Shown: positions 1-5,546, counted from the first letter of the stretch. The stretch: 8,843 nucleotides of DNA from Lachnospiraceae bacterium UBA7076 (GCA_002493625.1 DKZK01000047.1:1-8843), one strand, 5' to 3'. The notes: a model not told the origin generated them from the sequence alone. Numbers and translations: made by a program.

Positions 1-28
1 TGTCATTTTGTTTGTTTATTTTTTGCAC
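1..28 (-). CDS. possible start of a truncated gene running off the left edge
   Basis: Reading the minus strand, a strong AGGAGG site (about 40-45) is followed by two possible starts. The ATG at 33-31 gives only five codons before a stop. A GTG at 28-26 opens a frame (MQKINKQND...) that stays open to the window edge. The third frame closes before the edge. The Shine-Dalgarno is better than most in the window, which favours a real gene, but only nine codons are visible and spacing to the GTG is about 10-12 bases. No function can be assigned. The upstream region holds a promoter-like -10 and a direct repeat, described separately. Confidence 0.3.
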
Positions 29-79
29 GCCATTTTTACCTCCTTCTGTATTTTTTTGCATAATGTTTGTCTGAATTTA

Positions 80-108
80 ATTGTATATTTTTTTGTTGCA
101 TTTGGAAG
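80..108 (-). promoter_or_regulatory. possible promoter of the left-edge gene
   Basis: On the minus strand a TACAAT -10 (85-80) lies 17 bases after CTTCCA (108-103), a poor -35 with 3 of 6 consensus bases. A weak -35 beside a direct repeat ending 6 bases upstream is the usual layout of an activator-dependent promoter. The start site would fall near 73, leaving a leader of about 40 bases before the AGGAGG. Regulation is inferred. Confidence 0.35.
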
Positions 109-114
109 TATTTC

Positions 115-147
115 TGCATGAACGACATGTTTTTTGCATGAACGACA
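115..147 (-). repeat. 13-base direct repeat, 20-base period, upstream of the left-edge gene
   Basis: TGCATGAACGACA occurs at 115-127 and exactly again at 135-147. On the minus strand this reads TGTCGTTCATGCA twice, two helical turns apart, just upstream of the weak -35. The core CGTTCAT and the spacing resemble paired direct-repeat sites of LytTR-type response regulators (AgrA-like, known from bacteriocin and quorum-sensing promoters). The first two positions do not fit that consensus, so the regulator family is a guess; the repeat itself is certain. Confidence 0.8.
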
Positions 148-195
148 CTTTTCTTCAAAGTAAACTAAAATTTTTGTTTATATGTCAATCTTCTT

Positions 196-370
196 CCTTA
201 AAAATTTTAGTTTTTTACAACAGATTGATTATAAGATATATTTATTGAGGTTGTGCGCAGAGATGGCAGCTCTTGCCTGCAGTATGTCTTGTATACTTTA
301 AAGAACATTTACTGCTTAAAAAATCACTGCACATACATGTAAAACCCTGTGAGTAAAAATAAAAGAAGCA
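196..370 (+). pseudogene. decayed, internally deleted copy of the lipid-kinase gene at 2296-3231
   Basis: Two segments match the intact kinase gene in order and on the same strand. Bases about 217-240 match 2385-2408 (codons for QQIDYKVY, residues 31-38) almost base for base. Bases 261-368 match 3034-3142 (residues 247-282, the KWKLLLAVGLVYFKKHLL region) at roughly four bases in five by eye. About 620 bases between these segments are missing. The second segment also has a one-base deletion after codon GLVYFK.HLLL (near 317) and a TGA where the intact gene has CGG (near 350), so it cannot be translated through. The junction lies between 241 and 260; similarity left of 210 and right of 370 is weak. 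No start codon or ribosome site remains. It is a relic of a paralogue or tandem duplicate, not a functional gene. Confidence 0.8.
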
Positions 371-401
371 CCGCCGCTATGGAGATACCCATAAACGGCG
401 G
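371..401 (-). terminator. Rho-independent terminator of the hydrolase gene
   Basis: CCGCCG (371-376) pairs with CGGCGG (396-401), and inside it TATGG (378-382) pairs with CCATA (389-393) around a six-base loop. Read on the minus strand the hairpin is followed by TGCTTCTTTTATTTTTA, a broken T-tract lying in the kinase relic. It lies about 90 bases past the hydrolase stop. The bases between (402-489) hold nothing else that I recognise. Confidence 0.65.
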
Positions 402-489
402 CTTACATAGTATAATTCATGTTTTCTGTCTTTATTTTAGGCAGTATAAAGGATAGTATTCAAAACAATATCTTCACATATTCTAATCC

Positions 490-1458
490 TTACTTGCTTT
501 TCTCGATATCCTGCCAGTTGGCGTTGTTTAAAATTTCTGCCTCATCTCCAACAAATACTTTGGCGGCTTCCTCATCTCCATACAGATGATACAACATCCA
601 CGCTGTCATATATCCGTCAGTCTTCATCTGCATTTCCTCATGCTCTGCTCCGATAACCCTTGCACGAAGCTTAAATACATTACCCGACATAGCATTGTAA
701 TTCTCGACCAGCGATGAGAGCGGAGCAACACCAAGCCACTCTGTGGTTGCGTCCGTTGCACCGGTAGCAACAAAATTTCCGGTAGCATCAGTCATAAACC
801 ATGGAATTGACACTTTTGAAGCATCATACCCACCCCACATCTGTGCAAGGTAGGAATGAGCTGCACTGCCCGTAAAAATTGTTTTATAATGACTGCTGTT
901 CTCACATTCAGTTACCGCTCTGATTGCACCCGCACCGCCATGTGAATATCCGGTAATTCCAATATTTTGGATATCAATTCTTTCATAAAACAAGCTGTCG
1001 GAATTTTGATTTTGCTCCAACATATAATCCAGGGTTTGTGAGGTTGATATTCCTGTTCCCGCCTGTCTGTCATCATTACCGACTACAACAAAGCCCCATG
1101 AAGCAAGCCTTTCAAAATACGATTCATAGTTTAATGCTGCCATATTGCTGGCATTCGTGACAATAATCAACGGATACTTGTTTTGATTGTTCTTCATTTC
1201 AGATGGATACCAAATGCAGATATTCCCTATCGTCTTATCCTCGGATTTAACTACCTCGCTGGATACTTCATAAATTCCAAGCCCTGCATATTTCTTCTCT
1301 AATTCCAAATCAGACCGGAACTTCGTATAATAATCTTTCTCCAGCCAAGGCTTCTGAGAATTAATATAATTTTTAATCAGCAGGAATATCACTACAAGAA
1401 CGATTAAAATAATAAGTCCCAAAATCACAAGTCCCACTATTTTCAATCCTTTTTTCAT
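490..1458 (-). CDS. membrane-anchored alpha/beta hydrolase (dienelactone hydrolase/cutinase-like)
   Basis: A 322-residue serine hydrolase. Residues about 6-28 form one long hydrophobic helix after a KK start, with no lipobox or clear cleavage site, so the enzyme is probably tethered outside the membrane. The nucleophile motif GYSHGG sits at 170-175 (Ser172). The likely acid is Asp224 in WFMTD and the likely base His273 in GAEHEE, in the right order and spacing for the fold. PLIIVTNASN (near 96-105) is the strand and oxyanion-loop region. The family acts on esters, including lipids and polyesters; the substrate here is unknown. The start is the ATG at 1458, because AAGGAG sits 8 bases before it; the in-frame TTG two codons upstream lies only two bases from that site. 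It is transcribed divergently from the TetR gene and is its likely target, by position. Confidence 0.88.
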   Translation of the reverse strand: MKKGLKIVGLVILGLIILIVLVVIFLLIKNYINSQKPWLEKDYYTKFRSDLELEKKYAGLGIYEVSSEVVKSEDKTIGNICIWYPSEMKNNQNKYPLIIVTNASNMAALNYESYFERLASWGFVVVGNDDRQAGTGISTSQTLDYMLEQNQNSDSLFYERIDIQNIGITGYSHGGAGAIRAVTECENSSHYKTIFTGSAAHSYLAQMWGGYDASKVSIPWFMTDATGNFVATGATDATTEWLGVAPLSSLVENYNAMSGNVFKLRARVIGAEHEEMQMKTDGYMTAWMLYHLYGDEEAAKVFVGDEAEILNNANWQDIEKSK

Positions 1459-1527
1459 AAACAAATCTCCTTCCGCTTGACAAAATAATCAGTCTTCGTT
1501 ACAATGCATTTGAAACAGATGTCATTT

Positions 1528-1547
1528 TATAAAACATTTGTTTTATA
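1528..1547. promoter_or_regulatory. perfect 20-base palindrome, likely TetR operator
   Basis: TATAAAACA (1528-1536) and TGTTTTATA (1539-1547) are perfect inverted repeats around TT. Size and symmetry fit a TetR-family dimer site. It lies between the divergent hydrolase and TetR genes, immediately downstream of the hydrolase -10, over the expected start of transcription, so a bound repressor would block hydrolase transcription. Binding by the neighbouring regulator is inferred. Confidence 0.7.
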
Positions 1548-1555
1548 CAAGCTGT

Positions 1556-1584
1556 ATTATAATGATAACCAAATTAAGTGTCGA
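1556..1584 (-). promoter_or_regulatory. sigma-A promoter of the hydrolase gene
   Basis: On the minus strand TCGACA (1584-1579), one base from consensus, is followed after exactly 17 bases by a perfect TATAAT (1561-1556). Transcription would start near 1549, giving a leader of about 90 bases that includes the palindrome. The sequence ATTATAAT reads as a -10 on both strands, so the TetR gene may start from an overlapping promoter, but I see no good plus-strand -35 (TTGTTT at 1538 is only 14 bases away). Confidence 0.65.
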
Positions 1585-1650
1585 TGCGAATCAGGTAAAA
1601 TATCACTGGCATTAAGCTATGCGGTACAAAAAGGGGGATTTTGTTCTTTT

Positions 1651-2169
1651 ATGAAAAAAAATCAAACAGCATTTATGAAATTATGTCTTGCGGACGCGCT
1701 TATCAAGCTGATGAAAACCGGGGACTTTGATACAATTAATGTAAACTCGATTTGCAGGGAAGCCGACATCGGCAGAACTACTTTTTACAGATACTTTGAC
1801 AACAAAAACAGTAAAGAGGAGATGCTTCTTTTCAAAATAAAATATGAATGGGAGCAGTATTCTAATAAGCATGAAATTGACGAACAGGGAACAAACGCTG
1901 ATTTAACAGAATTTATATATGATAACAGGCGTCTGTTTTCAATGCTCTATCATAATAATCTTATTTCTGTCATTATGCGTGCGCTTGAGGATTTGATACC
2001 TTCGGGGGAAACATACGATAAGCAGGCTTCGTATCTTATGTCCTTTTTTATTTATGGATACTTCGGAATCATCTATCAGTGGATAAAATATGATTTTGAT
2101 GAAACACCCGAACAGGTACAAAAGCATATTAATGACACTATCGCCGCCGGATTAAAACAAAACTTATAA
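1651..2169 (+). CDS. TetR/AcrR-family transcriptional regulator
   Basis: A 172-residue repressor-type protein. The N-terminal helix-turn-helix spans about residues 13-52, ending in the family signature ADIGRTTFYRYFDNK. The C-terminal half, with FFIYGYFGIIYQWIKYDFDETPEQV (about 132-156, read in pieces), resembles the TetR_C_8 type of ligand/dimer domain. The frame is open further upstream to an ATG at 1504, but I chose the ATG at 1651. The extra 49 residues look like no TetR N-terminus, and that stretch holds the hydrolase promoter and the palindrome. The ribosome site AGGGGG (1632-1637) is 13 bases from the ATG, which is longer than usual, so translation may be modest. It likely represses the hydrolase and itself; the inducer is unknown. 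Confidence 0.85.
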   Translation: MKKNQTAFMKLCLADALIKLMKTGDFDTINVNSICREADIGRTTFYRYFDNKNSKEEMLLFKIKYEWEQYSNKHEIDEQGTNADLTEFIYDNRRLFSMLYHNNLISVIMRALEDLIPSGETYDKQASYLMSFFIYGYFGIIYQWIKYDFDETPEQVQKHINDTIAAGLKQNL

Positions 2170-2182
2170 AACTGTGTACTTC

Positions 2183-2217
2183 AGCTTTTGGTTTATCGTA
2201 CAGCATAAACCTCAGCT
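2183..2217 (+). terminator. hairpin after the TetR gene, weak terminator or regulatory dyad
   Basis: GGTTTAT (2190-2196) pairs perfectly with ATAAACC (2205-2211) around eight bases, and AGCT flanks both sides (2183-2186 and 2214-2217). No T-tract follows on either strand, so it is not a standard intrinsic terminator. Its right edge touches the -35 of the kinase promoter, so it could instead be a protein-binding site. Confidence 0.35.
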
Positions 2218-2219
2218 TG

Positions 2220-2248
2220 TTGAAATATACCCAGACTTCTTATATAAT
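2220..2248 (+). promoter_or_regulatory. sigma-A promoter of the lipid-kinase gene
   Basis: TTGAAA (2220-2225), a 17-base spacer, then a perfect TATAAT (2243-2248). Transcription would begin near 2255, about 40 bases before the chosen ATG. This separates the kinase from the TetR transcript. Confidence 0.75.
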
Positions 2249-2295
2249 AAATTTATTATAAATTGTATCAAATTACAACAGATAAGGAAGAAAAT

Positions 2296-3231
2296 ATGAA
2301 AACATATCATTTTATTGTCAATACACACTCAGGCTCCGATAAAGGCAAAACCATATGGGACAGTATTTTGTCCTTTATACAGAAGCAGCAGATTGATTAT
2401 AAGGTATACATGCCGGACAGCGCAGGCGACGCCACGCTTTTAGTGTCACGGCTTACCGACAATCTGAATGAGGATATACATATTGTGGTTGTGGGCGGAG
2501 ACGGAACCGTCAATGCCGTTTTGCAGGGAATCGTGGACTTTGAACATACCCTGTTATCCTGTATCCGCATTGGTTCCGGAAATGATTTTGCAAGAAATAT
2601 GAAAATACCGAAAAACTATGAGGAAAATATACTCCATTTTCTAAATTCTCCACAGGAATATAAGCTTGACTACGGAGAGGCCACATACATAACCCCGTCG
2701 GGAGAAAAAAACACCAAACGCTTTATAATAAGCTCCGGCATCGGCTATGATGCGGCAATCTGCCAAGAAGTCGGACGAAGCAAATTAAAGCAGCTCCTCA
2801 ACAAGCTCCATTTAGGCAGGCTGGTATATGTCTGTATCGGTGTAAAACAGATTTTTGAAAAAAAGCTTGTGAAAGCATATTTACAGTTAAACAATGAGAA
2901 ACCTGAAAAAATTGACAAAATGTTCTTTGCAGTAGGAATGGTACATTCGCAGGAGGGCGGCAGAATCCCTTTCTGTCCCCACGCCGACCCCGCAGACGGC
3001 ATGTTTCATGTATGCCTTGTTCAGGATATGCCAAAATGGAAGCTTTTGCTTGCAGTAGGTCTTGTATACTTTAAAAAGCATTTATTGTTTGAAAAAATCA
3101 CTGAGCATAAATGTAAAACTCTGCGGGTAAAAACCAAAGAAGCCATGTGGTTTCATATGGACGGGGAAACACCCTGCCGGACAAAGGAGCTGCATCTTTC
3201 CTGCAGACAGGGCTTACGTTTTGTAAAATAG
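2296..3231 (+). CDS. diacylglycerol/lipid kinase family protein (YegS/DagK type)
   Basis: A 311-residue soluble lipid kinase with the full family fold. The N-terminal nucleotide-binding domain carries the NTHSG start motif (residues 9-13), VVVGGDGTVNAV (64-75) with the catalytic-loop GGDGT, and IGSGNDFAR (92-100). The C-terminal beta-sandwich carries SGIGYDA (147-153), DGMFHVCLV (234-242) and FHMDGE (286-291). The family transfers phosphate from ATP to diacylglycerol or related lipids at the membrane surface, recycling lipid from envelope synthesis; the exact substrate is not shown by sequence. The start is the ATG at 2296, with AAGGAAG (2284-2290) five bases before it; an in-frame TTG at 2263 lacks a ribosome site. 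Its stop lies two bases from the convergent MATE stop, with no terminator between. A decayed relative lies at 196-370. Confidence 0.9.
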   Translation: MKTYHFIVNTHSGSDKGKTIWDSILSFIQKQQIDYKVYMPDSAGDATLLVSRLTDNLNEDIHIVVVGGDGTVNAVLQGIVDFEHTLLSCIRIGSGNDFARNMKIPKNYEENILHFLNSPQEYKLDYGEATYITPSGEKNTKRFIISSGIGYDAAICQEVGRSKLKQLLNKLHLGRLVYVCIGVKQIFEKKLVKAYLQLNNEKPEKIDKMFFAVGMVHSQEGGRIPFCPHADPADGMFHVCLVQDMPKWKLLLAVGLVYFKKHLLFEKITEHKCKTLRVKTKEAMWFHMDGETPCRTKELHLSCRQGLRFVK

Positions 3232-3233
3232 CT

Positions 3234-4565
3234 TTAATACCCATACCTTTTCCGCTTTGCAAATAAAAATGAAAGGGAAAGAACAAGCGCAAGCGCTTCC
3301 GCAACGGTAATCGCCCACCAGATACCGTCAAGCCCGAAAACCAACGGCAAAATAACCACGGATAACACCTGGAAAACAAGGGTACGCAAAAATGAAATAA
3401 GAGCTGATATTCCTCCATTATTAAGCGCCGTAAAAAATGAGGAAGCAAAAATATTAACGCCTGCTGCCACAAAGGAAAAGGCAAACAGCTTGAAGGCATG
3501 GGTTGTCATATCAAACAAAACCTCGTCATATCCCACAAATATCTTTGCAAGGGGACAAGCGAGCACTTGCGCAAGACAAAGCATAATAATTCCCGTTACC
3601 GATGTCAGAATTAAGCTCTTTCTGAGCATATTTTTCAGCTCGTCATTATTTCCCGCACCGTAATTATAGCTTATTACAGGCGCCGTTCCGATTGTATATC
3701 CGACAAATACCGCTATGAAAATAAACTGCACGTACATTAAAACACCATATGCCGCCACGCCGTTTTCACCTGCATATTTCAGAAGCTGAAAATTATAAAC
3801 AATACTGACAAGGGATGTGGAAATGTTTGACATCAGCTCTGACGAACCATTTGCACACGCCTTAAGCAGCACGTCTGCCTCCAGCCTTGTTTTTGCCAGA
3901 CGAAGCAGACTGCCGTTTGGACATAAAAAGTAGATAAGCGGTAAAATACCGCCTACACACTGGCTTATCCCTGTAGCAAGCGCCGCTCCTGCAACACCCC
4001 ATTTAAATACAGCTATAAAAAGCGCGTCAAGCGCCATGTTTGTAACACCGGCGGCAACGGTAAACACAAGACCAAGCTTCGGCTTTTCCGCAGTTGTAAG
4101 AAAGGTCTGAAACGTACTTTGCAGCATAAATGCAGTATTAAAAAATAAAACCATTCTTCCGTAAACAACACAATCATCCAGCATAGCCTCCGTGGCATGA
4201 AGCAATATGGCAATCGGGCGCATAAAAAAAATACCAATGACAGATAAAATCACTCCTAGCATAGTAGTAAATAAAATCATCATTGTAAAATACCTGTCTG
4301 CTTCCTCCTTCTCCCCCTCACCGATAGTTTTTGCAACAAGCGCGCTTCCTCCTGCACCCACCATAAACCCGATTCCCCCAAGTATCATAAGAAAGGGCAT
4401 TACCAGGTTAATGGCAGCAAAAGACGTTTTCCCCACATAGTTAGAAACAAACAGTCCATCCACAACCCCGTATATGGAAGTAAAAATCATCATCATAATA
4501 GGGGAAATACAAAAGCGGAATAATTTTTTATAAGTAAAATGGTCAGACAGCTTAATTGCTTCCAT
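3234..4565 (-). CDS. MATE-family multidrug/cation antiporter
   Basis: A 443-residue integral membrane protein of normal MATE length, with about twelve hydrophobic helices in two homologous halves (about 13-190 and 235-425). The first helix carries IFTSIYGVVDGLFVSNYVG, the usual N-terminal pore signature. PFLMILGGIGFMVGAGGSALVAKTIGEGE follows (read in pieces, about 57-85), with the small-residue run and the loop of the MepA/NorM-like branch. Such proteins export cationic drugs, dyes or metabolites using a Na+ or H+ gradient; the substrate here is unknown. GGAGG (4580-4576) lies 10 bases before the ATG. It follows the MarR gene on the same strand by 104 bases without a visible promoter or terminator, so the two probably form one operon with MarR controlling the pump. 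It converges on the lipid-kinase gene, with a two-base gap. Confidence 0.93.
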   Translation of the reverse strand: MEAIKLSDHFTYKKLFRFCISPIMMMIFTSIYGVVDGLFVSNYVGKTSFAAINLVMPFLMILGGIGFMVGAGGSALVAKTIGEGEKEEADRYFTMMILFTTMLGVILSVIGIFFMRPIAILLHATEAMLDDCVVYGRMVLFFNTAFMLQSTFQTFLTTAEKPKLGLVFTVAAGVTNMALDALFIAVFKWGVAGAALATGISQCVGGILPLIYFLCPNGSLLRLAKTRLEADVLLKACANGSSELMSNISTSLVSIVYNFQLLKYAGENGVAAYGVLMYVQFIFIAVFVGYTIGTAPVISYNYGAGNNDELKNMLRKSLILTSVTGIIMLCLAQVLACPLAKIFVGYDEVLFDMTTHAFKLFAFSFVAAGVNIFASSFFTALNNGGISALISFLRTLVFQVLSVVILPLVFGLDGIWWAITVAEALALVLSLSFLFAKRKRYGY

Positions 4566-4589
4566 CTCTGAAAATCCTCCGATTTCTAT

Positions 4590-4663
4590 TTTAATCTCTA
4601 TTTATTCAGTCTCAATCTTTTTCAATCTCTATCCATTTCAGTCTCTATCTATATTTAATCTCC
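4590..4663 (-). repeat. degenerate GAGAYTRAA repeat between the MarR and MATE genes
   Basis: On the plus strand the nonamer TTYARTCTC recurs at 4590, 4605, 4621, 4637 and 4655, at steps of 14-18 bases, filling most of the marR-MATE spacer; a weaker copy overlaps the marR stop near 4670. On the mRNA it reads GAGAYTRAA. The copies are too regular for chance in a random AT-rich spacer, and probably arose by slippage. No function is evident. Confidence 0.5.
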
Positions 4664-4669
4664 ATTTTT

Positions 4670-5116
4670 TCAATCCTTTTTATTTAAATCCATCATGCCC
4701 GCCTTTAATAACCCGGTGTATTTTTGAAACAAGCGGATGAATTCCTGCTGCTCCTGATTCGTAAATCCTGCAAATGCATTTATTTCAGCCTGTATAACCC
4801 TGTCAACCGTTTCTTCTGCAAGCATTGTTCCCTTTTTTGTCAGGCTTAAATACTTTGCCCTGCGGTCTTTTCCGCTTGAAAGTTTAATAAATCCGTCGTT
4901 TTCCAGCTTTTTGAGCGCGGAATGAATGGTTTGCTTCGGCAGACAAAGGGTGTGGCAAAGCTCACTCTGAATAAGACCATCCTCCTCACGCAGGGCATAA
5001 AGAATCCAGAATGCGCACTCTGAAAGTCCCAGGGTCTTTGCTGCAATACGATAAATTTCATCATTTTCTTTATATAATGTATTATATTGTGTCAAAAGCT
5101 CCTTTTCTTTTTCCAA
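4670..5116 (-). CDS. MarR-family transcriptional regulator
   Basis: A 148-residue winged-helix regulator of normal family length. Helices at about 32-43 and 48-71 (SELCHTLCLPKQTIHSALKKL) form the recognition unit. The wing is SGKDRRAKYLSLT (81-93), with the conserved D-R pair at 84-85. Flanking N- and C-terminal helices make the dimer interface. The start must be the TTG at 5116: an in-frame TGA lies immediately upstream, and GGAGG sits eight bases before the TTG. It is the first gene of an operon with the MATE pump and is read from a promoter containing two matching palindromes, so it is most likely an autorepressor relieved by a pump substrate. That role is inferred from position and known marR-pump pairs. 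Confidence 0.93.
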   Translation of the reverse strand: MEKEKELLTQYNTLYKENDEIYRIAAKTLGLSECAFWILYALREEDGLIQSELCHTLCLPKQTIHSALKKLENDGFIKLSSGKDRRAKYLSLTKKGTMLAEETVDRVIQAEINAFAGFTNQEQQEFIRLFQKYTGLLKAGMMDLNKKD

Positions 5117-5147
5117 TCACAATTCCTCCAAATAAATAATTTAAAAC

Positions 5148-5188
5148 GTCCGAAATCAGACTTATTTTATTATAGTCCGATTTCAGAC
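5148..5188. promoter_or_regulatory. two matching palindromic operators, likely MarR sites
   Basis: GTCCGAAATCAGAC (5148-5161) and GTCCGATTTCAGAC (5175-5188) share the same arms, GTCCGA and TCAGAC, and differ only in the central bases. Each is a 6-2-6 inverted repeat with one mismatch. Their starts are 27 bases apart. One fills the promoter spacer and the other covers the start of transcription, so a bound MarR dimer would shut off the operon. Confidence 0.8.
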
Positions 5189-5197
5189 AAATGTCAA
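5169..5197 (-). promoter_or_regulatory. consensus sigma-A promoter of the marR-MATE operon
   Basis: On the minus strand a perfect TTGACA (5197-5192) is followed after exactly 17 bases by a perfect TATAAT (5174-5169). Such a strong promoter makes sense if normally repressed. The expected start lies near 5162, within or beside the second palindrome. The leader of about 45 bases carries the GGAGG used by marR. Confidence 0.85.
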
Positions 5198-5246
5198 TAT
5201 GAAAAACTTTTTTCTAATTTTTCAGCTATTTTTCACATTCCATAAA

Positions 5247-5276
5247 CTGGCAACAATTTATAAAATATGGTATAAT
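5247..5276 (+). promoter_or_regulatory. extended -10 promoter of the GC-rich leader and PPK2 gene
   Basis: TATAAT (5271-5276) is preceded by TGG, giving an extended -10 element. CTGGCA (5247-5252), 4 of 6 bases from consensus, lies 18 bases upstream as the -35. The start would fall near 5283-5285, exactly where the GC-rich leader begins, so that leader is the 5' end of the message. The stretch 5199-5246 is AT-rich and shows nothing else. Confidence 0.65.
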
Positions 5277-5285
5277 ATGCCCTAA

Positions 5286-5447
5286 GGAGGGACCCGGCGC
5301 AGCTGGGAGGATTCCTTAGGGCTGACCCGCGTAGCTGGAGGGACCCGGCGCAGCTGGGAGGATTCCTTAGGGCTGACCCGCGTAGCTGGAGGGACCCGGC
5401 GCAGTCGGGAGAAGCCCTTTGGGCTACCCTGCAAATGAAGGGACGCA
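5286..5447 (+). repeat. 51-base tandem repeat, two identical copies and one divergent copy
   Basis: Copies at 5286-5336 and 5337-5387 are identical over all 51 bases. A third from 5388 keeps GGAGGGACCCGGCGCAG and then diverges while following the same order of GGGAG, GGGCT, ACCC and AAGGGAC blocks, with the start of a fourth near 5438. Each unit contains two related half-units built on GACCC-GCG(C/T)AGCTGG. There are no unique spacers, so this is not a CRISPR array. GGAGG-like motifs recur about twice per unit without any start codon nearby. Confidence 0.9.
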
Positions 5448-5453
5448 GGTTTT
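5413..5453 (+). terminator. possible attenuator at the end of the leader
   Basis: CCTGC (5428-5432) can pair with GCAGG (5445-5449), followed by TTTT (5450-5453), a short weak terminator. Two other pairings compete for the same CCC: CCCT with AGGG (5427-5430/5439-5442) and GGG with CCC (5407-5409/5427-5429) closing the AGCCC hairpin. Mutually exclusive folds before a short T-tract are what an attenuator looks like, but the stem is only 5 bp with a 12-base loop. Confidence 0.3.
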
Positions 5454-5546
5454 AAGATGCGTGTCTATGCGGATATAACTTACATTATAAAAATTATTTA
5501 TAGTTACCATAAAAATAGCTCATTCTATATACCGGGAGGTGTCATT

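Larger units (their letters stand above)
5280..5453 (+). ncRNA. structured GC-rich 5' leader of the polyphosphate-enzyme mRNA, unidentified class
   Basis: This block is far richer in G and C than the AT-rich DNA on both sides. CCCTAAGGA (5280-5288) pairs perfectly with TCCTTAGGG (5313-5321). Inside, CCCGGC (5293-5298) pairs with GCTGGG (5302-5307) around a GCA loop, with GGGA/AGGAT forming an internal loop. The inner hairpin recurs in the second repeat copy (5344-5358). In the third copy CT has become TC, yet pairing is kept (CCCGG at 5395-5399 with TCGGG at 5405-5409), which suggests that structure is selected. A nested hairpin AGCCC-TTT-GGGCT (5413-5425) follows. The promoter starts transcription at its edge and the PPK2 gene begins 93 bases after it. 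I do not recognise it as a named riboswitch; a dispersed GC-rich repeat family is the main alternative. Confidence 0.55.

Noticed and set aside
31..33. ATG start giving a five-residue peptide at the left edge
   Set aside because: Well placed behind AGGAGG, but the frame stops at 16-18; the GTG at 26-28 is the only frame open to the edge, so I listed that with low confidence.
196..410. Working small gene in the left intergenic region
   Set aside because: The protein-like stretch is a frameshifted fragment of the lipid kinase with no start or ribosome site.
1504..1650. 49-residue N-terminal extension of the TetR gene
   Set aside because: It resembles no TetR N-terminus, its ATG has no ribosome site, and it overlaps the hydrolase promoter and a perfect palindrome.
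3098..3499. 133-codon minus-strand open frame across the kinase/MATE junction
   Set aside because: It overlaps two well-supported genes in another frame and has no family resemblance.
5286..5447. CRISPR array
   Set aside because: The 51-base units are contiguous and identical with no unique spacers, and no cas genes are nearby.
5457..5546. 30-residue N-terminal extension of the PPK2 protein
   Set aside because: There is no ribosome site before 5457, while GGGAGG sits seven bases before the ATG at 5547, where PPK2-like sequence starts.
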